Source: Halanaerobiaceae bacterium
GTDB lineage: Bacteria > Bacillota > Halanaerobiia > Halanaerobiales > Halarsenatibacteraceae
Assembly: GCA_003554225.1 (NCBI GenBank)
Contig: PWFW01000067.1
Coordinates: 1-35,729 of the forward strand
Reading direction: 5' to 3'
DNA: 35,729 nt
A program made the translations under genes and the position numbers. Below, one piece after another: positions 28,751 through 35,729 of the stretch. The notes under the pieces are model-generated. The model did not search any database, was not told where the DNA came from, and saw only the letters and a program-made list of their open reading frames with translations. Position 1 is the stretch's first letter. Each line of letters begins with the position of its first letter.

Positions 28751-30881
28751 CTTTATCTCCTGAGCCACTACCCTTTAACCTCCCCATTTCCTCTTCTATT
28801 TCCTCGGGATATTCCACCCGCTGATGATAAATTCCGGTCAAGATCCTGCTGAAACTTTCCCCTATAAGGTTAAGCTCCTTCAGGGTTAGATTGGATTCAT
28901 CCAGCTCATTTTCAATCAATTTTTCCCGGATTAAGCCCCTGACCACGCTCTCAATCCGGCTGTGATTGGATTTATTAAAATTCTTGGACCTGACAGCTGC
29001 CTCACAGACATCGGCCAGCATGATCAGGGCAGCCTCCTTGGTCTGGGGTCTGGGGCCCTCATACCTGAAGTCACTCTCATTCAGACTGGAGCGGGTCTCA
29101 CTCTGCTGGGCTTCCTGATAGAAATAGGAGATCAGATTAGTTCCCTGATGCTGCTCGATTATATCGATTATTTCCTGAGGTAGATTATATTCTCTGGCCA
29201 GTTCCACCCCATCCCTGACATGAGACCTGATAATCAGAGCACTGAGATTGGGCTTAATATCATTGTGGGGATTATTGTCCCCGAACTGGTTATCACTAAA
29301 AAAGAAGGGGCGCTTCAATTTGCCGATATCATGATAGTAGGCAGCAACCCTGGTCAGCAGAGAGTCAGCCCCGATCTGATCAGCGGCATTTTCTGCCAGA
29401 TTCCCTACCAGCACGCTGTGATGATAGGTTCCCGGAGCTTCAATCAAAAGCCTCTTTAAAAGAGGGTGACTGGGGTTGGAAAGTTCCAGCAGCTTGACCG
29501 CTGAAGTTAGCTTAAAACCATTCTCCAGATAGGGCAGCAGCCCGTTGGCCAGGATGGCTACCAGCAGTCCGTTAGCCAGCCCTATGCCGGCAAAGATAAT
29601 ATAATCAAGCAGGAGCTGGGCCGGGTTGAGAAAATTCAAGACCATTATTGTAAGCACCAGAGCACCGCTGACATTAAAGCCGGCCTTGACCAGATCGCTG
29701 CGCTGGCTTACCTCAGCAACACTGAAGGCCCCAACCATGCCGCCGACAAAATAGGAAGCGGCCAGCAGGAAATTCCCGCCAAAAAGCACCGGCAGCAGCA
29801 GAGAAATATAGATAGTGACCGCCACCGCAGCAGCTGTTTTAATCAGCACGGTGACCAGAATGGAAACCATAGCTACCGGTGCCAGATAGGCCAGAAACTC
29901 CAGCTGAAAACGGCTGATAATCCAGGCGATGGCAAACAAAATTATAATCAAACTTTCCAGGAGAAATACCTGGTTGTTCTCCTGCCAGATTTCTTGATGA
30001 TAATTAATAAAATAATAGAAAATAACCAGAGTTATAATGATAAAATAAAAGGCTATCCCGGTAATTTGAAACCAGCTGATCTCCCCCCGACTTAAACCAA
30101 ACTCTTCCAGCAGTTGAAACTCCAGCTCGGAAATCTCCTGGCCCTGCTGAACTATCATCTCACCGGATCTGACGGTGGTAGTGACCGGTTCGATGCCTGC
30201 CAGAATAGTCTGTTCTCGCTCGGCGACAGCCTCCTCATCTACCACCAGATTGGGAACCAGCAGAGGTGCAAAAAAATCGATCAGATTATCCACTTCTCCC
30301 TCATCCCGAAGGTCGGTAAAAATTTCTCGAAACTGCTCCCGGTTATCCTGCTGCTCATCGCTGTAAAGAGGACCCTGATAGAGAGAACTCAATGTCTCCT
30401 CCAGCTGAAGCCTTAGTGCTGCCAGTTCGGCATTGCTGAGACCGAGAAAGAATTCCCACTGCTCCTCGGTTATCATCAGGTCGTAATCGGCAAAGAAAAC
30501 CTCTGCCTCATTCAGAGAAGCCTCTTCTTCCCGGGCTTCCAGAAGAAAGTCAAATATTTCAGCTAATTTTTCCCGGGTTATCTCCAGGGCCTGACGATTT
30601 TCCTGATAGATCGGACTGAGGTTTTCCAGAGCAAGTTCCTGACGGGCTCCGGTAGCCTCTTCATCGATAATAGTCCTGGTTTCAGGGGCTCTAATATCAA
30701 CCGGGCTTTCCTGGCCGACAGCAAATTCCATCTCCCGGGGAATCATATCAACGGTAAGAATCAAAAGAATGACCAGACAGAACAGAAGGCTGATGAAAAT
30801 TTTTCGGGTTCTATCATTTTTCGAGCCATAAATTTTATCCTTTATTCTGATAAAAACTTTCTTAATACTATCCATTATCAA
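28689..30881 (-). CDS. 7TM-HDED/HD phosphohydrolase (PgpH-type c-di-AMP phosphodiesterase)
   Basis: 7TMR-like membrane region; HD motifs APGTYHHSVLVGNLAENAADQIGADSLLTRVAAYYHDIGKLKRPFFFSDNQ; next to phoH and ybeY. Confidence 0.94.
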   Translation of the reverse strand: MIMDSIKKVFIRIKDKIYGSKNDRTRKIFISLLFCLVILLILTVDMIPREMEFAVGQESPVDIRAPETRTIIDEEATGARQELALENLSPIYQENRQALEITREKLAEIFDFLLEAREEEASLNEAEVFFADYDLMITEEQWEFFLGLSNAELAALRLQLEETLSSLYQGPLYSDEQQDNREQFREIFTDLRDEGEVDNLIDFFAPLLVPNLVVDEEAVAEREQTILAGIEPVTTTVRSGEMIVQQGQEISELEFQLLEEFGLSRGEISWFQITGIAFYFIIITLVIFYYFINYHQEIWQENNQVFLLESLIIILFAIAWIISRFQLEFLAYLAPVAMVSILVTVLIKTAAAVAVTIYISLLLPVLFGGNFLLAASYFVGGMVGAFSVAEVSQRSDLVKAGFNVSGALVLTIMVLNFLNPAQLLLDYIIFAGIGLANGLLVAILANGLLPYLENGFKLTSAVKLLELSNPSHPLLKRLLIEAPGTYHHSVLVGNLAENAADQIGADSLLTRVAAYYHDIGKLKRPFFFSDNQFGDNNPHNDIKPNLSALIIRSHVRDGVELAREYNLPQEIIDIIEQHQGTNLISYFYQEAQQSETRSSLNESDFRYEGPRPQTKEAALIMLADVCEAAVRSKNFNKSNHSRIESVVRGLIREKLIENELDESNLTLKELNLIGESFSRILTGIYHQRVEYPEEIEEEMGRLKGSGSGDKGADNKSGSGKNNQSGAADRN

Positions 30882-30931
30882 CCATCCTCAGGCCTGAAGC
30901 CAGCTGAATATCTTGCTGGCAATCTGTTTCC

Positions 30932-31903
30932 TTAATTCTCTTCTTCATGTTTTTCATAGGCCTCGATAATTTTTCGCACCAGATCATGTCGGACAACATC
31001 GGTTTCATCAAGATAGATGAATTCTATACCGGGAATCGATTTAAGGATCTTTTTAACTTCATTCAGCCCGGAAGATTTGCTGTAGGGCAGATCAACCTGA
31101 GTCACATCCCCGGTTATTACTGCCCGGGAATTAAAACCGATCCGGGTCAGCAGCATCTTCATCTGTTCAGTGGTGGTATTCTGGGCTTCATCCAGAATAA
31201 CATAGGAATCATCCAGAGTTCTGCCCCGCATATAGGCCAGGGGAGCCACTTCTATGATATCCTTTTCCAGATACTGATTTACCCTCTCCGGTCCCAGCAC
31301 ATCAAAGAGCGAATCGTAAAGCGGTCGGAGATAGGGGTCGACCTTCTCCTGGATATCGCCAGGCAAAAATCCCAGCTGTTCTCCAGCTTCAATAGCAGGC
31401 CGGGTGAGTACAATCCGGTTGACATTGTGATTTAACAGGTTTTTGACTGCCATAACCACAGCCAGATAGGTCTTGCCTGTACCGGCTGGACCTATGCCAA
31501 AAACAATATCATATTTTTTCATGGCATCAACATAAATTTTCTGGCCCAGCGTTTTAGGCTTTATCTCCCGTCCCTTGTAGCTTACCTGCAGTACCTCATC
31601 ATATATTTTCTGACAGTTCTGTTCGGGATTTTCCTGAAGGAGTTCAATAATATGCTTGATCTGCCTTTCATTGATCTTATCACCATTTTCCAGCAGACAG
31701 ATCAGTTCCTCCAGCACCCGGACAGCCAGGCTGACTTCGGATTTAGAACCCAGAATTTTAATTTCGCTGCCCCGGGCTATCAGCTTAACATCAATTTTTT
31801 CTTCTATTGTTTTAAGATTATCATCAAGCTGTCCAAAGAGCCTCCGGGCCTGATTATAATCCTTAACAGAAATAACTTCCTTGACTTCCTCTCCCACATT
31901 CAT
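30932..31903 (-). CDS. phoH: PhoH family ATPase
   Basis: GIGPAGTGKTYLAVVMAV, RIVLTRPAIEAGEQLGFLPGDIQEKVDPYLRPLYDSL, YVILDEAQNTTTEQMKMLLTR. Confidence 0.97.
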   Translation of the reverse strand: MNVGEEVKEVISVKDYNQARRLFGQLDDNLKTIEEKIDVKLIARGSEIKILGSKSEVSLAVRVLEELICLLENGDKINERQIKHIIELLQENPEQNCQKIYDEVLQVSYKGREIKPKTLGQKIYVDAMKKYDIVFGIGPAGTGKTYLAVVMAVKNLLNHNVNRIVLTRPAIEAGEQLGFLPGDIQEKVDPYLRPLYDSLFDVLGPERVNQYLEKDIIEVAPLAYMRGRTLDDSYVILDEAQNTTTEQMKMLLTRIGFNSRAVITGDVTQVDLPYSKSSGLNEVKKILKSIPGIEFIYLDETDVVRHDLVRKIIEAYEKHEEEN

Positions 31904-32105
31904 CCTCCTTCAAAAATATCGCTCTATCATATTCTTCCCGGACTAAAGCCCAGTATGCTGCAGACTCAAATTATAAAATAAACAGTTCTGCAGTATTACT
32001 CATAATATTCCAGTTAAATGAGGAAATTCCTGCCTTCCTGCTCCGTCTTATAACAACTCTTATTATATCACAATATCTTCAGCTTACAAATAGGGGTTAA
32101 TAAAG

Positions 32106-32143
32106 GACAAAAAGAGGGAAAGCAGCCGGGTCCGGCTGCTTTC
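32106..32143 (-). terminator. Strong inverted repeat / terminator downstream of ppsA
   Basis: GAAAGCAGCCGG GT CCGGCTGCTTTC (32118-32143), on the minus strand followed by CCTCTTTTTG. Confidence 0.8.
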
Positions 32144-32251
32144 TTTTGACTTAATATCTGCTTCAAAAAATTTGAAATAAATTCTGGGGTTTTCAACCCG
32201 GCTGATGGTAACAGGCTATGCTGAGAAAGAAAATATTGCGACTAATCAGCA

Positions 32252-34615
32252 TTAATCTCTCATCCTATTTAAAATGATCCTCTGCTCGACCTGAGCAACC
32301 AGGCGGCGGGTGTAATTTACAGTATCGGGATTGACGCTGATACTGTCGATGCCGGACTCTACAAGAAATTCAGCCAGTTCGGGATAAACCGAGGGGCCCT
32401 GACCGCAGATTGAGACCGTACATCCTCGATTGCCGGCTACCTCAATCAATTCCTTAATGGCTGTTTTAACAGCCGGATTCCGTTCATCAAAATAACCCAT
32501 CCGGCTCAATATTCCGGAATCCCGGTCGGCTCCCATTACCAACTGGGTCAGGTCATTACTGCCGATGCTGAAGCCATCGATCAGAGAGCAGAAATCAGCT
32601 GCCTGGAAGATCACCGAGGGAACCTCAGCCATGATCCAGATCTTGAAATCTGCCCCCCTTTCCAGTCCCTCTTCCTTCATAATCTCAAGCACCTGCTCAA
32701 TTTCCCAGGTGGTCCGGACAAAGGGCAGCATGACATAGACATTCTGGAGGTTGAAATCCTGGCGAACCCGTCTCAGAGCCTGACACTCCAGCCGAAAACC
32801 CTCCTGATATTTCTCAGAGATATAACGGGCTACTCCCCGCCAGCCGATCATGGGGTTGTTTTCCACCGGCTCAACCTCTTCTCCGCCCTTTAAACCTCTA
32901 AACTCATTGGTGCGAAAATCGCTCATTCTGACAACCAGAGGGCGAGGATAGATTTCCTGAGCCACGGTAGCAATTGATTCCGAAAGCTGCTTGATGAAGA
33001 GATCACCCTGCCCCTGTTCCAGCAGATAAATGGGATGGGCTCCAATCACATTGGAAAAGATAAATTCCACCCTCATCAGACCGATGCCGTCAAAATCAAG
33101 ATCCTTATAGCGGTTAATCAGATGAGGCTCACCCAGATTCATGTAGATTTTAGTTCCGGTAATTGGCCGATAGGGCTGAGGTTGAACTGCTTCTGCTGTT
33201 TTCTTCTCTCCGATCTCCTTACCGGATTTTTTCTCCTCTACTTCTCCCTCATAAACCACCCCTCTGGTGGCATCAACCGTAACCAGCTGTTTGTTTTCCA
33301 GAATCCTGGTAGCATCACCGCAGCCAACGATACAGGGAATACCCAGCTCCCGGGAGACAATGGCAGCATGACAGGTGCGACCACCCTCATCGGTAACCAC
33401 CGCTTCAGCCCGGCGCATAGCCGGAACCATATCGGGATTGGTCATCTCAGTTACCAGGATATCTCCCTCCTTAACCCGATCTAAATTGGTCAGGTCGAGA
33501 ATTTTAACTACCTGACCGCTGGCTGTTCCGGGGGAGGCATTTAAACCTCTGACCAGCGGGGTTAAAGAGGCCTGCAGTTCAGGCTTCTTCCCTGTCTCCT
33601 CCTCTTCCCTACGGGCTGAGGTAGCAATCTTATTTAAGGTGGTAATCGGCCGGGACTGCAGGATATATACCTGATCATCCTGCCCGGCGATGGCCCATTC
33701 AATATCCTGAGGACTGCCATAGAGCTGCTCGATCAGCCTGGCCTGTTCAATCAGGTCAGTCAGATCCTTATCAGTGAGAGAGGGGCTGGCAACCGCCTCT
33801 TCTCCCAGGTAGGATGCCGTTCTGACAATTTCAGTTCCGGTTTTCTCTCCAGACTTTTCAACAATCATCTTAATCTTCCTGCTGATATTCTGCTCTATAA
33901 TCTCACCACTATTTTTATCAATCACATAATCATCGGGGGTAACCAGACCGGAGACCACAGCTTCACCCAGACCCCAGCTGGAATTTATCAGGAGTTGATC
34001 CTGCCTTTCATTGAGGGGATTAACTGTAAAGATAACTCCCGACTTTTTGCCCTGAATCATCTGCTGCACTACTACACTTAAGGCAACCTCCAGATGATCA
34101 AAATTCTTTTCCTGGCGGTAATAGATAGCCCGGGGTGTCCAGAGAGAACTCCAGCACTGTTTGACATGATAGAGCAGCTCCTCCTCTCCCCGGATATTGA
34201 GATAGGTTTCCTGCTGACCGGCAAAGGAAGCCTCGGGCAGATCTTCAGCAGTGGCAGAACTTCTCACAGCTACCCTGGCAGTTTTGATGCCTCTCTCCTG
34301 CAGCTTCTGATAGGCCTGAAAAATTTCCTGCTGAATTTCCCGGGGAAAATCAGCTCCAGCCATCTCTCCCCGGATCTCCCGGGAAACTCGCTGCAGTTCA
34401 GCAGAGTCTTCCTGTTCCAGCTCGACCAGCAGACTGGAGATCAACTGCTGAAAATTGTTAATCTTTACGAACTCTCGATAGGCCTGGGCAAGCAGGCAGA
34501 ATCCGGGAGGAACATTAACTCCATTGATGGTAAGTTCGCCCAGATTGGCTCCCTTCCCTCCGGCCAGGTCGCCATCCTCCCGGGAAAGTTCTTCAAACCA
34601 TTTGATATAATCCAT
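32252..34615 (-). CDS. ppsA: Phosphoenolpyruvate synthase
   Basis: GGKGANLGELTINGVNVPPGFC, VRSSATAEDLPEASFAGQQETYLN, VTDEGGRTCHAAIVSRELGIPCIVG, SIGSNDLTQLVMGADRDSG, SICGQGPS. Likely start MDYIKWFEEL (34615). Confidence 0.96.
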   Translation of the reverse strand: MDYIKWFEELSREDGDLAGGKGANLGELTINGVNVPPGFCLLAQAYREFVKINNFQQLISSLLVELEQEDSAELQRVSREIRGEMAGADFPREIQQEIFQAYQKLQERGIKTARVAVRSSATAEDLPEASFAGQQETYLNIRGEEELLYHVKQCWSSLWTPRAIYYRQEKNFDHLEVALSVVVQQMIQGKKSGVIFTVNPLNERQDQLLINSSWGLGEAVVSGLVTPDDYVIDKNSGEIIEQNISRKIKMIVEKSGEKTGTEIVRTASYLGEEAVASPSLTDKDLTDLIEQARLIEQLYGSPQDIEWAIAGQDDQVYILQSRPITTLNKIATSARREEEETGKKPELQASLTPLVRGLNASPGTASGQVVKILDLTNLDRVKEGDILVTEMTNPDMVPAMRRAEAVVTDEGGRTCHAAIVSRELGIPCIVGCGDATRILENKQLVTVDATRGVVYEGEVEEKKSGKEIGEKKTAEAVQPQPYRPITGTKIYMNLGEPHLINRYKDLDFDGIGLMRVEFIFSNVIGAHPIYLLEQGQGDLFIKQLSESIATVAQEIYPRPLVVRMSDFRTNEFRGLKGGEEVEPVENNPMIGWRGVARYISEKYQEGFRLECQALRRVRQDFNLQNVYVMLPFVRTTWEIEQVLEIMKEEGLERGADFKIWIMAEVPSVIFQAADFCSLIDGFSIGSNDLTQLVMGADRDSGILSRMGYFDERNPAVKTAIKELIEVAGNRGCTVSICGQGPSVYPELAEFLVESGIDSISVNPDTVNYTRRLVAQVEQRIILNRMRD

Positions 34616-34689
34616 CCAGCTGTCACCTCTTTCCTGCTTATTAAAAATATTAACCACTGTTACCAGTAATCAGATTTTTTACAGCAAAT

Positions 34690-34718
34690 TTATCAGGAGC
34701 AGGCCCTGCAGCTGTCAA
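34690..34718 (-). promoter_or_regulatory. Candidate ppsA promoter region
   Basis: Minus strand perfect TTGACA (34713-34718) but only a weak -10 (TGATAA at 17 nt, or TAAATT at 19 nt). Confidence 0.3.
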
Positions 34719-34791
34719 GGAATCCAGTTTATGAAGAGACAAAAAGTTAATCCTTCTCAGGGTGATACCCGGCAAACAACCTGTCTTAAGG

Positions 34792-35376
34792 CTACTCCCG
34801 GCGCCGATAGGAAAAGAGATAGGGCCGGCGGCTTCGTGGTTGAGAAAGAATCTCTCTGAAAATCATGGCTCGAACAAAGTTATTCCGGGTCAGAGCCAGG
34901 TCCTCTTCGGTCAGCATTTTAACTGGACCTTTCTTTCTCTCCCTTCCATATTCCAGGCTGACAACCTGAAGCTCACCCTGACTGTCCCGCTGCTGACGAG
35001 CCTCCTTTCTTTTCTTTTCTGCCTTGAGAGAGGCCTGCGAAATTTCAGACTTAAAGGTGGCCTCAGCCGCACTTTCCTGCTCCCGGGAAGGTTCTTTACC
35101 AAACTTGTCATCGATATCGGAAAGATCCAGTTCAAAACCTTCAGGAATCCCCCTGCCCGGGGGAGAACTCTCGCTGCTGCGGGAAGGAGAGGAATCCCGT
35201 CTTCTTTTTCTCGAATCGGTCTGAGTGGGCCGGGATGATTCCGGCTTATCTCCTTTCTCTCCAGTACCTTCCTGCTCCTGCTTGATTTTTTCAAGTATTC
35301 TTAAGAAAAACTGCAGGATCCGGGTTATAATAATAAAGAATATTAAAAGCGGCAGGAGGGCATAAATAATCTCCAT
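34792..35376 (-). CDS. Membrane-anchored low-complexity protein of unknown function, between floA and ppsA
   Basis: N-terminal hydrophobic helix MEIIYALLPLLIFFIIITRILQFFL, long charged/Ser-rich linker, C-terminal block LTRNNFVRAMIFREILSQPRSRRPYLF. Confidence 0.7.
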   Translation of the reverse strand: MEIIYALLPLLIFFIIITRILQFFLRILEKIKQEQEGTGEKGDKPESSRPTQTDSRKRRRDSSPSRSSESSPPGRGIPEGFELDLSDIDDKFGKEPSREQESAAEATFKSEISQASLKAEKKRKEARQQRDSQGELQVVSLEYGRERKKGPVKMLTEEDLALTRNNFVRAMIFREILSQPRSRRPYLFSYRRRE

Positions 35377-35388
35377 GATGATCCCTCC

Positions 35389-35729
35389 TTAGTTATTACC
35401 TCGTTTGTTTTTATCTTTACCGCCAATATCTTTACCGGATTTACCCTCATCATCTTCCTGAATCCGGGAAATAGCATCTCTCATATCGGTGTCAGCTTCA
35501 ATGTTCTGCAGGTTAAAGTAATCCATTACCCCCAGATTTCCGCTGCGCAAAGCTTCAGCCATGGCCAGGGGAACTTCGGCCTCAGCTTCCACTACCTTGG
35601 CCCGCATCTCCTGAACTCTGGCTCTCATTTCCTGCTCTTCAGCAACGGCCATGGCCCGTCTTTCTTCAGCCTTGGCCTGGGCAATATCCTTATCAGCTTC
35701 GGCCTGATCCTTCTGCAGTCCGGCACCGA
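35389..35729 (-). CDS. floA: Flotillin-like protein FloA, C-terminal part (5' end beyond the window)
   Basis: In-frame read to the edge: [86 protein letters not shown]. Confidence 0.92.
   Translation of the reverse strand, partial: GAGLQKDQAEADKDIAQAKAEERRAMAVAEEQEMRARVQEMRAKVVEAEAEVPLAMAEALRSGNLGVMDYFNLQNIEADTDMRDAISRIQEDDEGKSGKDIGGKDKNKRGNN

Noticed and set aside
33035-34669. Plus ORFs of 149 and 191 aa antisense to ppsA
   Set aside because: Composition-driven antisense frames; ppsA on the minus strand is fully conserved across the region.

Overview
The window is about 35.7 kb of chromosomal core genome, most likely from a low-to-mid GC Firmicute. The protein style suggests Halanaerobiales/Clostridia, but this is inference and no search was run. 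Essentially every supported gene is on the minus strand, so the window reads right to left: floA (partial) - membrane-anchored unknown - ppsA - phoH - pgpH-type HD phosphodiesterase - ybeY - CNNM/CorC-like CBS protein - DUF3048 protein - cdd - era - deoC - recO - glyQ - glyS - PPDK/PEPS regulatory protein (DUF299) - dgt - dnaG - rpoD - tRNA(CAU) - Nif3-like - rnpB - two small proteins - yebC - ruvC - ruvA - ruvB - queA - tgt - yajC - lepB - secD - secF - small phasin-like protein - ubiB/aarF-like kinase. Plus-strand ORFs look like antisense shadows. Two RNA genes are clear: class A RNase P RNA and a CAU tRNA, each with a strong sigma-70 promoter. I see no CRISPR array, prophage, transposase or obvious new defence system. 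The unexpected signals are mostly small-scale: (i) several unrelated minisatellite-like arrays starting at or next to stop codons (9 bp x10 after tgt; ~42 bp after recO; ~43 bp x3 after era); (ii) a 62-bp hairpin-forming tandem repeat with a compensatory pair at the left edge; (iii) a RecO that appears to have lost its zinc-finger cysteines and carries an acidic 'AEN' repeat insert; (iv) a mini-operon of two small proteins directly behind rnpB with no visible intervening terminator; (v) an out-of-frame PgpH tail overlapping ybeY; (vi) a possible degenerate T-box/attenuator before glyQS.
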